Notes: generated by a model not told the origin, from the sequence alone. Numbered from the stretch's first letter, positions 20,526-32,991 are shown. The stretch is DNA of 37,814 bases from Lobulomyces angularis (GCA_027604685.1 JADHYX010000209.1:1-37814); one strand, 5' to 3'. Made by a program: numbers and translations.

Positions 20526-21887
20526 ATGGGAAAAAATTATTACGCTATTCTTGGTATACAAAAAGATGCCTCGGAAGATGAAATCAAAAAAGCTTACAGA
20601 AAACAAGGTATGTACTTTTTTTTTTTTGAAATTATCTTTAATTGTGAGGAAAGATACTTTATCCATAAAAAAAACCTATTTATTTTATTTTATGTAATTT
20701 CAACTAACACTAGAATTGTTCTAATTTTTTTTTTTTAAAGCTTTAAAATGGCATCCCGACAGAAATATAGATAATAAAGAAGAGGCAGACAAAAAGTTTA
20801 AAGAGCTATCTGGTAAGCAAATAAAAAAAAAAAAAAAAAAATTTAAATTTAAATTATTTTTTTTTAAAAAATTGTAGAGGCATATGAAGTTTTATCAGAT
20901 TCTAATAAAAAAACCATATATGATCAATATGGTGAAGAAGGCTTGAAACAAGGTGCAATGCCTGAAGGGGCTGGGGGTATGCCAGGAGGTTTTGGTGGAT
21001 TTCCAGGTAAATTTTATTAACTTTCTATACAGATATTGACACTTTATATAGGCGGAACTTTTAAGTTTTCTACTTCTGGTGGTGCTGGTGGTTTCCATCC
21101 TACAAATGCAAATGACATATTTTCTGCATTTTTTGGTGGTAAAAGTCCATTTGATATGGAAGATCAAGGCTCTTCGTTTGGTGGTATGGGAGGTAACATA
21201 TTCAATTTTCTAACAAGTTAATAACATTTAAAAGGTATGCCTGGCGGTTTTAGTTCAATGCCAGGAGGTTTTGGAGGATTTAGCTCCATGAATAATATGA
21301 GAGGCAGTAGCGGAGGATTTGGTGGACAACAATTTGGAGGTCAGGAAGAAAACAAAACAGTAACAAGAAAATTACCAATAGATCTGGAAGATTTATATAA
21401 AGGTGTGACAAAGCGCTTAAAGGTCACCAGAAAAAGAAATAATACCCCAGAAGAAAAAGTTTTGACAATACAGGTGAAGCCTGGATGGAAAGCCGGAACT
21501 AAAATTAAATTTAACGGTGAAGGAGATGAACTATACAATGGACAGTCTCAAGATATAGAATTTGTAATTGAAGAAAAACCTCATAAAAGATTTAAGCGAG
21601 ACGGAGACAAATTGAAAACCAGCATAGAAGTAAGCTTAACAGAAGCTCTTACCGGATTTCAAAGAAATATAGAAACTTTAGATGGAAGAAATTTGCTTGT
21701 TAAAGGTGGAGAGGGTACTAGCGTTGTTAGACCAGGCCAAGAGATAGTTGTTAAAAATGAGGGAATGCCTAATAGTAAAAGTGGTACCAAAGGAGATTTA
21801 ATAATTGAGTGCAAAGTTAAATTTCCGTATAGTTTACCGGTGGAAGACAAAAACGAGATAAAACGAGTTTTGGGAAATAGATTGTAA
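20526..21887 (+). CDS. SIS1: Class B J-domain co-chaperone (Sis1/DNAJB type)
   Basis: Five exons (20526-20607, 20741-20812, 20878-21006, 21052-21192, 21235-21887) encode 358 residues. The J-domain starts [20 protein letters not shown] and carries the HPD motif (WHPDRN, residues 31-36) that triggers Hsp70 ATP hydrolysis, then [22 protein letters not shown] Gly/Phe/Met-rich linker follows ([26 protein letters not shown]). There is no CxxCxGxG zinc finger, so it is class B. The two C-terminal beta domains are clear: [56 protein letters not shown], then [20 protein letters not shown] and GEGMPN-like text ([18 protein letters not shown]). It acts in cytosol and nucleus with Hsp70. No EEVD-binding site was checked. 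The G/F linker is split by two introns. Confidence 0.95.
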
Positions 21888-22197
21888 TTTTTTGATTATA
21901 ATACCCCTGTTTAAAATGTGTATTTTATAGTAAATAATTTAGTTTTTTTTTTTTCTTCTTTATCATAACTATCTTTATAATGAGTAATTATTTATTTAAA
22001 AAATCATGTTAATTTATTTAACTGTAAAAGAAAAAAAGAAAAAATATACTATATTAAATTTTAAAATTTTACCCAAAAAAAAAAAAAAAATAAAAAAGAA
22101 AATTAAAAAAAAATATAAAAAGTTTTAACATAATACAAATTTAAAAAAATTTTCAATAATTGAAAAAATTCTTTTTTTTTTTCTTCTTTTTTTTATT
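21888..22197. other. Convergent 3' intergenic stretch
   Basis: Almost pure A/T sequence lies between the J-protein stop and the end of the coiled-coil gene. Nothing else is seen. Confidence 0.5.
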
Positions 22198-23823
22198 CTA
22201 CATCTCTAATTTATTTAACTCAGAAGTATTGATTTCATGATCCTTATTAGTATCCTGAACGATTTTTAAAGTAGATTTGTTCAAGAAAGAGTTAGTGTCA
22301 CCTTTTGCAATTGCAGTGGCCGTATTACTTAAAGTATCTGCTACATTTTTTACAGAGGTTGGCACAACCATATCAACTGTAGTTTGTAAAGAAAAAAATA
22401 AAAATAAATAATTAAATAAAACAGTATGAAAAAATTTGCTATACGAGTTGAGCCCATCATTCCACTAACATTTTCTCTAATCCTGGTAAATGCCATATCT
22501 TTGTTAACTGACAAATCATTAATCTTAATAAAAAAATAGGAAAAAAGAATATAAATTTAAATTAAAAAATATTAAAGAAGATAATGCTATTACTTCACTC
22601 CTCAAACCATCAATATCTCTTTCCCATAATTTTGATAATGACCTGTCAAACCAATTTGTCCATTCCCAATTTTCATTTGGTTGTCCTAATTTTTTTTTTT
22701 TTTATTATTAAAATTAAAAATATGTTGAAAAAAAAGGAATTAAAGTGAATTAGAAACCTTTTAAAGCTTCGTCAGCAAAACTATTAAATCCTTTGGATTT
22801 GGTGGTTTTTTTAGTAGATGTGACGGCTTTGGCATTTTCTTCTCCTAATGCATCTTCATATCCAATACCTTCATTTCTGCTTCTTTCAAATTCCAACTCT
22901 TCTTTTAGGTGATCAACAAACTTGGATAACTTTTCAAATTCCTCTTTCCAATATTCGTTTTTTTGAACATTTTCCTTCATTATAAACAGTTCACTATCTT
23001 TTATATCTAATTCATGTTTCATTTTCTAAATTAATGAAAAGAAAAGAAGTTAATTTAAACTTTAGAAAATACCAAAAAAAAAAAATAGAATATGAATTTT
23101 TTATTTTTTTGTAAGATTAAGAAATATAAATACTATTAACTCTTCGTCTTTTTCTTTTCTAATCTTTATCAAGTTCTCTTGTTCTAGTTCCAAATTTTCA
23201 ATCCTGGATTCTAAATCACTTATAATCTCTTGATCCATTTTAGCATCATTCTTTTCTTTAACCGCTTCAATTTTTTCTTTTAAAAGTTTTTTTCTTCCCA
23301 AGTCACTTTCCAATGCAGATTGTGCAGTAGCATTTAATTCCGCTTTTTAAAAAAAAAAATATAAATTTCTTATTTTTAAAATTTTTTTAAATTTATGAAG
23401 AAAAGATATAAAAAAAAAAATTACAAGTTTAATTGATATTATCTTAATCAAATGTAATGGGTGTATTGTGTTTACCTTTCAGTTGCTCTAAATCTTTTTC
23501 CAGCTGGCATACTTCCTTTTGATGCGATTGTTGGGCATCTTTGTAATCTTGAAGTGTTTTGTACAAATCTTCCTGTAACTTTGTATTGTAGCGACGTAAG
23601 CTCGCAATTTGTTTTTGAGACTTGTCATCACTTCTATTGGTATTTGCTATACTGGAGGCAATAGAATCTACAGAGAAAAAAAAAAAATAACCTTTAGATT
23701 TCCAAAAAAAAGGTCCCATCAAAGTATACCATCCTGGCTAAGGAGTTGCATTAGCTTAATTTTTAATTCAGGAGTAAGTTGCTCCAAAGCACCAAACAGT
23801 TGTTCATCGTCTGCACTCATCAT
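22198..23823 (-). CDS. Coiled-coil protein of unknown function
   Basis: Seven exons (23823-23730, 23667-23476, 23342-23134, 23025-22758, 22685-22594, 22523-22445, 22376-22198) close in frame to 370 residues. The start is MMSADDEQLFGALEQLTPEL. From about residue 45 to 230 it is heptad-rich and charged: KQIASLRRYNTKLQEDLYKT, VCQLEKDLEQLK, LLKEKIEAVKEKNDAKM, RIENLELEQENLIKIRKEKD and EEFEKLSKFVDHLKEELEFE. Then come a Lys/Ser-rich linker (TSTKKTTKSKGFNSFADEAL), a Trp-rich segment (ENWEWTNWFDRSLSKLWERD), and a Thr/Ser/Asn tail. There is no signal peptide, membrane helix or known domain. A tether, golgin-like or cytoskeletal linker would fit, but the family is not recognised. The first exon has two adjacent ATGs; the first is used here. 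Confidence 0.75.
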
Positions 23824-24197
23824 TCTTGTAAAGTTTTTGTATAAAAAATAAAGTAAAAAAAAAAAAAAGTTTAAAAAATTTAAAATTTTTTTTTTATAAT
23901 AAAAAAAAATATAAGGATTTCGCCCCAAAAAGCCGTCAACGCTTACAGTTGTGACGTAATAATATTTTTTTTTAACAATGAAAAAATTTTTTCAGGTGTT
24001 GAATTTTCCAAGATTTTTTTATGTTGTTTGATGTAATTCACCCCCATAATTTGAACTATAAATTATTAAATATATTTTTTTTTAAAGAAGGTTTCTAAAG
24101 GTTTGCAATGTTATCCTTTTAAAATGTTAACTATACATTATTCTTACAAAAACATTAAAAACAATTTTTTTTTATATTTATTTTTTTTGTTTATCAA
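23824..24197. other. Intergenic region between coiled-coil and Vac1-like genes
   Basis: AT-rich interval: promoter of the coiled-coil gene on the minus strand and 3' flank of the Vac1-like gene. A short GC-richer patch at about 23918-23953 (GGATTTCGCCCCAAAAAGCC) includes TGTGACGTAA (23951-23960), a CRE/ATF-like TGACGTAA core, about 130 bp upstream of the coiled-coil gene start. Confidence 0.45.
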
Positions 24198-26456
24198 TTA
24201 AATATCTAAAAGTTGTAACTCTCTCTCTAAATCTTTAATGCCTTCATCTATTTCCAATAAATTTTCTTTTAATATTTCGCAATCTTCAAACTTTCTCCTT
24301 TTTAAACTGGTTTCTAGTGTTGCATTGATTTGTACTCTTTGATCCTTTAGTATATTCAAATTGATTTTTAAATTTTCCGCTTTTTTTAACGCTTCAAAAT
24401 TTACAGTTTTTATTTCATACTCATCAACGTTGTCTTCTTTTTCCTTTGTGACTTTTGGCATCATTTGTAACGTCAGCATATGCAATTGTAAAAATTCCAC
24501 CGTTGATAAATAAATGTTGAAGTGTAATTTCGCAAGTGATCTACTTTCAGTAGGTAAATTTTTAACTTTTTTTCTATAAGTTGCAATAAATACAAAATTG
24601 TTAAATTATTTTACAATACCCTAAACCATCAAGTTGCGCTAGTAAATCAATTAGTACCTTTCTAGCTCTAGCAGTTGAGTGGTAATCAGCATCATCAGGT
24701 TTGATCACAGATTTTGATCTATAAATTGGTAACTATTAATAATCGTTATTATAAATTTTTTTTTAAAATTACCGTAAATCAAATAACATATTATTAAATA
24801 ATGGTAACTTTTCCTCCACAACTGTTTTAATTTGCTTCATCTCCTGATATAAAAGAACCACTACTGGTTTTGCAACTAGTTCCTTTAAAGCCTCTTTTCT
24901 CCTTGTAGATAACGTTTTGCATCTAATGCACGACAAGACTTCAACATTTTCTGTTCAAATTAGTCAGCACAATTATCAACAAAATTTAAATTAAAAATAC
25001 CAGTTATATGTATAAAAATAACGCAGGTGTCATTACCGCATACTACTTTTCCGCAAAGTCTGCAGTGATGTCTTCGATTTAATAATCCAAATGATAAACT
25101 AAAAAATAATTGGATCTAGTAAAAAAGTGCAAATTACCTGCAATCTGGACATGATTCAACCAAATTATCGTCTTCCCAGGGCACTAATTCCTTTTCTAAT
25201 TCTAGATATGTGAATTGAATATATAAAATCAAGTTTAAAAAAAAAAAAAAAAATTACTTTTCCAATTCGATCCAACTGCGAAGCCGGTTAAATTTGCTAT
25301 TGATGCTCGTTTACTCAGTGATCTCTCACCTAAATACAACTTTGAAATCTAACAGAAGTTATAAGAAAAAAAAATAAAAAAATAAGAAAAAAATAATTGA
25401 TAATTCATTAACTTTTTCTAAACGTTTTTCTAGCATGTTACTCTCTAGTCTAACTTTATCGACCTTTTCTTTTCTTTTTTTTAAAAAAAAATTGGTTCTT
25501 TTTCTTTGGACTCCTACATATAATTTAAATTTCAGTTTATAAAATATTTAATACCCTGGGTATCATGATAACCTTCAAACATTACAAAAAAAAAAGATTA
25601 AAATAGCAATAAACTAAGCAGATAATACCTTCTCTAAACTGAAAACAGGTTAAACCTTAAAAGTTTTTTTAAAAGATAAAAAAATTTAATCAACAATACA
25701 AAAATTATTTACAAACTCTGGACCAATGACCATTTTCTAAATCGTGCCTTGTATCTCTTGCTAATTTCATTTGCAGGGAACAGTGAATTTCACAAAATAA
25801 TTTTCCACATCTAAATGAAAAAATTGTTAATAGTACTGAGTTATTTTTTTTTTAAAAAATTTTTTTTTTGTTAAAACCTTCTACAGTTCTGCTTTCCATT
25901 TCTTATACCTAAACTATTTTTGCATTTAAAATGATTACACGTATTTCCTTCTAACTGCCAGTGACTTCTACTGACAAATTTATCTTCAATGTCAGAACCG
26001 TCAAAATTTCTATTCCCATCCGAGGAATTTAACTCAAAAACTTCTTCATTATTTATTTTATTTACAACATTTTCTATGTTTAAGTTATCTAGACTTAATC
26101 CGTTTTTTTGCACAGCACCAAAAACTTTTTTTTGAACTGATTTCAACCAACCTATTATCTGTTCAGAAGGCTCTTCATCATTTACATGATCTTCATCTAA
26201 ATGCTTATTCAAATGTAAAAGAGTCGGGAAGGCATTATCTATCAGTAAAAATAAAAATTTTTTTTAAGTTGAAATTATTTAGCAATTTCTTACTGCAAAT
26301 AGGACAAACATTTTTTTTATTTATTTGATCAGTTGAAATAGAATGTGTTAATATGGAGGATTGACGCAATGGCGAAGCACTTTGTCTTCCACTTGAAGTT
26401 GCATTTTTTTGTAACTTTATTGAAGATGTTCCACTAAAAGATTCACTTTTATGCAT
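24198..26456 (-). CDS. VAC1: Vac1/Pep7 (rabenosyn-5-like) endosomal tether with C2H2 and two FYVE-type fingers
   Basis: Twelve exons from the ATG at 26456 close in frame to 545 residues. A C2H2 finger (C51, C54, H67, H72; CPICNNAFPTLLHLNKHLDE) is split by intron 1. A first FYVE-type finger follows (HWQLEGNTC, GKQNCRRCGKLFCEIHCSLQ, VCLTC), of the variant kind seen in Vac1. Next is a coiled region (QRKRTNFFLKKRKEKVDKVR, LESNMLEKRLEK). The second FYVE (SCPDC, LLNRRHHCRLCGKVVC, SCIRC) has the R-R-H-H-C-R signature for PI3P. The C-terminus (QLLDI) is a coiled Rab-binding-like helix pair. In yeast Vac1 joins PI3P, Rab5-type Vps21 and the Vps45/Pep12 SNARE system for Golgi-to-endosome traffic. Exons of 27 nt (25655-25629) and 18 nt (25572-25555) are notable. 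Confidence 0.9.
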
Positions 26457-26718
26457 AATTCTTATACTGTTTTTAAATAAAACTCAAAATTTTGTTTGAA
26501 GTTAAATTTATTAGAAGAATTAACAAAAAAAAAAAAAAAAATGAATTGTTATTTTTTGGGATAAAATTTTTTTTTTTTTAAATTGATAGAATTGAAAAAT
26601 TTTTTTAAATGTATATTTGATGGTAGACAAAGAAAAAAATAAAACAAAATTTACATCTTTAACCAAAAAAACTAATCTTTGCAAAAAATCTATAATTCTA
26701 TATTTATGTAAATTTTAA

Positions 26719-27945
26719 TTAAATCTCAACCAACAACTTTGCTTGAACATGATCCATAATTTCAACATTTTTTGCATTAGGATTGGCCTCCATATATCTT
26801 TTTTTTTCCAATTCCAGTTTTTCCAAATCAATATTATATTTATCAAATCTAGATACCCGCTTAATGTATTTTTTTTTATTTCCCAAAAAGATGTCACTTT
26901 GATCCCAGTGTAGAAGTAAGCGTTTTCTTTCCTTTTCTCTAATTCGGCGCTTTAATATTTTCCCTTTCTTGTACAAAACAAATAAAGTAAGAGCTACGAT
27001 GATTCCAAAGGCAAAAATGGATCCAACAGTGATTATTATAATTATTTCCTGTGGAAGTGGTTTAGTTAGCGGAGCTTGTGATATTTAAAAAAAAAAAGAT
27101 TAATAAAAAAATACTGAGAGGTGTTAAGTCCAACCTATAACGACCCATGGAGCCTCTATTCCAGGTGGATTTGGAATTACAACAGGCTTTTGTTGTGTGT
27201 TTCCAGCATCATTTTTAGTGTCAGTAACACCATTAACTTTGTCATCAGTAGGAGTTAATTCCAAATTTTTTTGATCTGATGCTATATCATCATCATGATC
27301 CTCAGTTGCTGGATTCGAGTAGTGCGGCAGATGTTGAATAATGTGCTGAATATAGCCAATAACAGAATTTTCAACTAAAAAAGAAGGCAAAAATGATTGC
27401 TCAGTTGATAGCCCGTTTGTTGCTACAATCTTTATCAAATCTATATCCTTTTGATCAATTAATTCAAAGCCGTAAATCCCAATTGCTTTAAAGTTATATT
27501 CAGGAATGAGGTTTTTAATATTATTCAGTTTCATCTCGAATGAACAGCTAAAACTATCAGAAGCATTAACAAAAATTATGGAATTGCTGTAGTAATATTT
27601 TTTTGCATAATTTAATTCTGGCATCTTATTTGGTATACAGGAAGATTTATAATCAATGGCTAAGCCTATAACATTGAAAAAGTTAACAAAAGTTGTTAAA
27701 ATGAAAGTGAGGTTACCTTCATATCGGTTATTAGTGTAATTTTTATCTAATTTCCTAGTAACTTCATAGGTTTTAGTAAATTTTAAATTAGCGGAAGTTA
27801 CATTCAATTGAGCATCATTTTCTAAAAAGTGGGAACTTATTGTTATGCTTAGTTCCCCTTGTTTTTGTAAAGTTTCAATAGAATTAGCAGAGGTGAATAT
27901 AGTTAAAGATAGCAGAAAGAGACTTTTTAATTGAAATAGATGCAT
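26719..27945 (-). CDS. Type I membrane protein with PA-like ectodomain and basic cytosolic tail
   Basis: The first part runs 27945-27135 and the last exon 27074-26719. A 51-nt segment, 27716-27666, has GT-AG ends and stays open in frame, so the product is 371 residues if spliced or 388 if kept. A signal peptide (MHLFQLKSLFLLSLTIFTSA) precedes an ectodomain with IIFVNASDSFSCSFEMKLNN, KAIGIYGFELIDQ and SFLVENSVIGYIQHII, which resembles the protease-associated (PA) fold of RNF13-type proteins. An acidic Asp/Asn linker and Pro-rich stalk follow. One membrane helix (EIIIIITVGSIFAFGIIVAL, extended by TLFVLY) leads to a Lys/Arg tail (KKGKILKRRIREKERKRLLL). Unlike RNF13 relatives the tail has no Cys and no RING. 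Likely endolysosomal or cell surface. The family call is tentative; the topology is clear. Confidence 0.75.
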
Positions 27946-28958
27946 AAAAGATCTAGCCCAAGTAGAAGTTTTTATTAGATTTAATATTAGTTTATAAAAA
28001 TAAAAAAAAAAAAAAAAAGTGCAAAGAAAATTTTAGAGAAAAAGGGATAAAAAATACCAAGCTTTGAAGATATTTTAAAAAAATATGGAGTGATGGCAAA
28101 GAAATTAAAAATTTTTTTTGTTGGAGAAGTTAGAAAAAAAATTTATCATCTTTTTCTTCAGCATTTAATAAGCATTTAATAAGAAAGAACCGATTCACCA
28201 GAGCTTTGCTTCAATGTTTAATTTATTTTAACATCAATCAATTATAAAAATTAATACTAATAATATAAAAGATATTAATGTGCCAGTAATAATCAAAAAG
28301 AAAAAGAGATCTTATTAATAATCAATAATAAATGATAATATTAACAAATCAATAAGAAAATGATAACATTAATTAATAAGAAAACGTATTATTAATTAAT
28401 AAGAAAATGATATTATTAATCAACAAGAAAATGATAATTATCTAACACCTTGGAAAATAAAATATGAATTAAATATTGTTTGTGGTTACCTATAACTAGT
28501 TATTATATACATAGAAACATATACGTGGTTCTTAAAGAAACCAAGCATCTAATAACTTGGATATAACTAGGATGACTATAATTTAAGATGATTTGGATAG
28601 ATTCTTGAACTTAATATACTGTTACTAATATGATATATAAAACTTGAAAGTAGCTGTTGGATTGAGCCATTATTGATGAATTAATGTTATTAAATATTAG
28701 ACCATAAATTCATCATATTATTGTATAATTAATAATGGTGGATTCCATCTATCTTATATTGCTAACCATTTGTTATGAATCTATAATTTAATTACACTAT
28801 AATAAAAGATAATTAATAATTAATTTTTTTTACCTTCTTTTTGATCTAAATTCCAAATCCTTCATCTTTTTCGGATTATTTTTAAAAATCAAAAATTTTT
28901 CTTGTCAAAATTCAATTTTAAATATCTCCCTTATAGAGATTGACTTTGAATAACTCAA
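27946..28958. other. Long AT-rich intergenic region with 24-nt tandem repeat
   Basis: Divergent genes flank this interval, one of the longest without a gene. It contains the AATAAGAAAATGATA tandem array (separate entry) and otherwise AT-rich sequence with no coding character or structured RNA that I can see. Promoters of both flanking genes must lie near its ends. Confidence 0.55.
28324..28440. repeat. Tandem repeat, about 24-nt unit, five degenerate copies
   Basis: Copies at 28351-28374, 28375-28397, 28398-28421 and 28422-28440 follow the unit AATAAGAAAATGATATTATT + AATT, with a more diverged copy before them. Unit lengths are 24, 23, 24 and a partial. It lies in noncoding DNA. Confidence 0.7.
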
Positions 28959-31900
28959 ATGCCTACAAGAAGAAATAGTCAAGAACAGGTTCCTCTTCTT
29001 ACTGATGGTAGTTTTTTTTTAACAACTTCAGTAGCATTCTTAAAAAAAAAATTCCATTTATAGTTGAAAGATTGGAAAACAATAAGCAAACATATTGCAC
29101 AAATAAACAAAAAAATTTTGCTTTAGTCTTAATTGCTTTAGCATTTGTTTCTTTACTTGGATTTACTATCGGTTACTGGTAAAAAATTTTTACTTTCTGG
29201 TTTTTATATTTTCTTACTTTTTTAACTACAACAATGTTATCTTTCTTTATCTTGAAACAAAAATTTATTAATTTTTATTATATTTTTTAACTTTTAATTT
29301 AGGGTTACCCCTCATTCAAATTACTATTCAACAACTGAATCTAGAGGAGGAATTCCTTCCTCTGCTTTTGTTCATGGTTTAAGTCAGTGTGAAAAAATAG
29401 AACGAGAAAAAGTTAAGCAAACTGAGACAATTGCACCTGAAAAAAGAAAAAGAAATCCAAGGTACGGGCTAAATGATGAATATACCAAACCTGTCTTGAT
29501 TCAAAATGCCTTTCTTTTGGATGATGGCCTTGAATATCCAGATGTAACTTTTCTAAATGACTTAATTTTTAAAAATAAAATTTTTTTTTTTAGGTTGACA
29601 TTTTACTTTTCGAGGGACTTGTAGTTAAAGTAACCAAAACTGGTGAAAGGATTAAGTTAAGCGATTTTTTGACTAAAGAAGATGAAAATGAAGTACAAAT
29701 ATTTAATGTCGAAGGTAATTACTGACACGGCAAAAAACTGTTTTTAACCACTGAAATAAAGGGCGTTATGTTACTCCTGGGCTAATAGATATCCATTCTC
29801 ACATGGGAACCGACAGCTGGCCCGGTCTAGATGCAACTTCTGATACAAATGAAATGTCATCTCCCGTTACTCCTTTCGTTAGGTAAGTTAAACTTAGAAA
29901 ATAAATTAAAATTTTTTCTTAAAAACATTAGGTCTATTGATGGCTTTAATCCAGATGATCCAGCAATCGCAATTATAAACTCTGGTGGTGTCACCACTTC
30001 ATTGGTTTTACCTGGAAGTGGAAATTTAATTGGTGGTGAAGCATTCGTCTTTAAGCACAGAAGATTTAAGACTAATCTTGCGGAATATATGCTTCTTAAT
30101 GCAGGAATGAAGGAAGAAGGTAAGGTTTTGGAAAAAGTTTCTTAATTTTTGTGATAGATGGCAAAAAATGGAGATACATTAAGATGGCTTGTGGTGAAAA
30201 TATTAAAAGAAGTTATGGTAGTAAAGGAGTTATGCCAGAATCTCGTCTAGGTGAAGGATTTTTGTTTCGTGAAACATTTCAAACTGCTCAAAAATTAAAA
30301 GAAGAACAAGAAGATTGGTGTTTTCAAGCTAACAGCGCCAAGAGCAAGTTCAATGAAGCATCTAATAACTATATTCAAAGTCATTTCCCGGAGGATACAA
30401 GAAGGGAGACTGTTGTTGCGTTACTAAGAGGCGACGTAAAGTTGCACAATCACTGCTATGAAACTTACGTACTTAAAAATAAAAATAAAAATAATTTAAT
30501 TTTTTTTTTTGTTTTTAAAAAAAAGGATCTTGAAATGATGGTTAGACACATGCATGAATTCGATTTTAAAGTAACCACTTTCCATCATGCACTTGAGGCT
30601 TGGATGGTTGCTCCATTACTTCACAGAGAAAACATTTCTACTGGTATTTACAGAAAATTTTTTTTGCATTTTTAAAATTTAAACTTTGAAAGCCATTTTT
30701 GCTGATCATTGGGGTTACAAGAAGGAAGCTTATGGCACTTCTGTTCACGCTGGTGAATATTTAACTGACGCTGGTGTTGATGTCTCATACAAATCGGATC
30801 ATCCTGTTCTTAATGCCCAGCATTGTAATTCATTGTAATTTTAGTTCTTGATTTTATTTTTTTTGTGATGTTTAGTAATATTCGAAGCTGCTAAAGCTCA
30901 TCATTATGGATTGTCTGCTGAATTGGCTTTGAAATCTGTTACCTCAGTTTCTGCAAAGGGAATGGGGGCATCAAATAGAATTGGAAGAGTGCAAACTGGT
31001 TATGATGCTGATGTTGTTGTTTGGGATAGACATCCGTTGGAGCTATCTGCTCATCCTCTAAAAGTTTGGGTAGATGGTTTCAGCACATTTGAACACCCAT
31101 TAACAAATTTCAAAAATAAAAAACCGGAAGAGATATTAAAAAAAAATGTGAAAAAAGGTAATGAAGAGAAGTCGAAATTGGAACAATTAGAAGCCACAGA
31201 AATATTAACCGATCAACTTAACTATTACGTTAAGAATATTAAAACCATATATGCAGATGAGAAGACCACCATAGAAAGCAAAACTGAAGTAGGTGACTTG
31301 AGCTTGGTAGTTAAAGACGGAAAGTTAAAATGCATCGGCGAGTGTGATTTAAGTAAAGTAGAAGTAGATTCCAGTTTTAAAAAATACGACTTTGAAAATT
31401 CAGGTGATTTTACTTTCCTTGTTTTATATAAATTAAAAAATATTTTATTATGATAGTGGTGACTCCAGGAATAATTGCTGGTTATGGTAGATTAGGTATT
31501 GAGGAAATTCCTTCTGAAAGAATGACTGCGGATGGTGTAAGCAAGGGTTACGATTTGGAAACTGGTGAATAATCCAAAATTTTATAATTAACATGGATTC
31601 TTTTTTGCAAAGGTGGTACTAGAGGAGTTGATGGTTTAAGAGTTTATAAAAATGGATCAAAAGAATTGATTGCGGCTTTTAATGCGGGAGTCACAGTTGC
31701 AGTTTCACTTCCTAGATCCTCTGGTTTAATGCAAGGTCTTTCCGTGGCCTTCTATACTGGAGAAGATAGTATACCACAATAATTCATTTCTAATTGAACT
31801 TGCAAAAAATTCTTTTGTTGTATGTAGATTTTAGAACTGCTGTTTTAAAAGAAGTCACAGGAGTAACAGTGGTAATGGGAAATGATGCGAAGGATGGAGC

Positions 31901-32779
31901 AACGTTAGCAAACAGCTTTAGCGGACAACTTTTTAGCATCAGAAAATTGCTATCTTCACAAATTAAGCCTGTAGCCGAACATTTTATTCACAACAAAAAG
32001 GATAAGTATTTAAGTTATGATGAAAAGGTTTCCAGATCCACATTTTTTGATGTCGTTAAAGGAACTCTAACCTTATTTGTTGAAGCACAAGAAGCAAATG
32101 ACATTTCCAGAATTCTGAAATTAAAGAATGATATTGAATCTAATTTAATGTTTGAATTTAAGCAAAATGGAATTAAGGATATTGCCGTACCTAAGATAAA
32201 GATGACGATTGTCGGTGGTGCTGAGGCTTGGGTGGTAGCTGATGATTTAGCTAAAGTAATTTTCTAAAAAAAAAATATTCTAATAAAGTAATTTTAGAAT
32301 AGCGTACCCGTTATCCTTAGACCAGCAAGATGTGTTCCTGGCAGTTTTGCAACTAGGCGATGTATTTTACCAGGTGTTTACCCTTCTGCTACTGAACTGT
32401 TGCGTAGAGCAGGAGTAAAGGTCTCTTACGCTAATGTCGAAGATAACTTAATAAGGGGTTTAATGTTTGAGGCAGGATGGGCATTCAGTGACTCAAACGA
32501 TCCAAATGCGCCAGCAAATGAAACGAAAATGAGCAGAAGTGAAGCTATTGGCACGATTACCTGGAATGCTGCGGATGCTTTAGGTATTGAGGGTCTTGCT
32601 GGAAGACTAAAGGTAAAATTTCAATTTTGGAAATTCTTATGTTCAATTTTTGGAACTTTTTTAAGGTTGGCAATAGAGCAACTTTTAATGTTTACTCTGA
32701 AGATCCTCTAAAATTGGGATCTAAATTAAAATTGGTTGCAGATGGCAAACAAACTGTAAAATATCCAAAGCAAGTTTAA
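28959..32779 (+). CDS. Membrane-anchored double amidohydrolase (fungal 'CE9-like' family)
   Basis: Fifteen exons close in frame to 1014 residues. A short cytosolic N-terminus (MPTRRNSQEQVPLLTDG) precedes one signal-anchor helix (NFALVLIALAFVSLLGFTIG), giving a type II protein. The first amidohydrolase half has all expected metal ligands: IDIHSHMG, NHCYE, FHHA and KSDHPVLN. After a linker, a second half starts VVTPGIIAGYGRLGIEE, lacking the H-x-H, and includes TVVMGNDAKDGATLANSF, GGAEAWVVADDLAK, RRCILPGVYPSATELL and AEAIGTITW-like text (SRSEAIGTITWNAADALGIE). This two-half build is that of fungal proteins often annotated as carbohydrate esterase family 9 or imidazolonepropionase-like. The substrate is not known. 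The active half is the first; the second looks like a structural pseudo-domain. Exon 9 ends at a duplicated donor (CATTGTAATT twice, 30821-30840); only the first keeps the frame. Confidence 0.88.
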
Positions 32780-32955
32780 TATGAAAAATTATTATTTTTT
32801 TTTCTTTCTGATTCCTCTGTACTGTTTTTGTTTTTTTTATGTATTTACTTTACGATGTAACAAGTGTATATAAATATAATTAAACAGTAAACAAAATTTA
32901 ATGCAAATTTAACTTCATATTTTCTTAAATAATGTCCTTGTTAATGAAGTAAGTC

Positions 32956-32991
32956 GCTCAAATTCACCAGAAGAGGAAACTGAATTTGAGC
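32956..32991. repeat. Hairpin with 11-bp perfect stem
   Basis: GCTCAAATTCA (32956-32966) and TGAATTTGAGC (32981-32991) are exact reverse complements separated by 14 bases. It lies about 180 bp past the stop of the amidohydrolase gene, outside the likely terminal exon. Confidence 0.6.

Noticed and set aside
28324..28440. CRISPR-like array
   Set aside because: The units are directly adjacent without spacers, diverged and AT-only. This is a eukaryotic tandem repeat.
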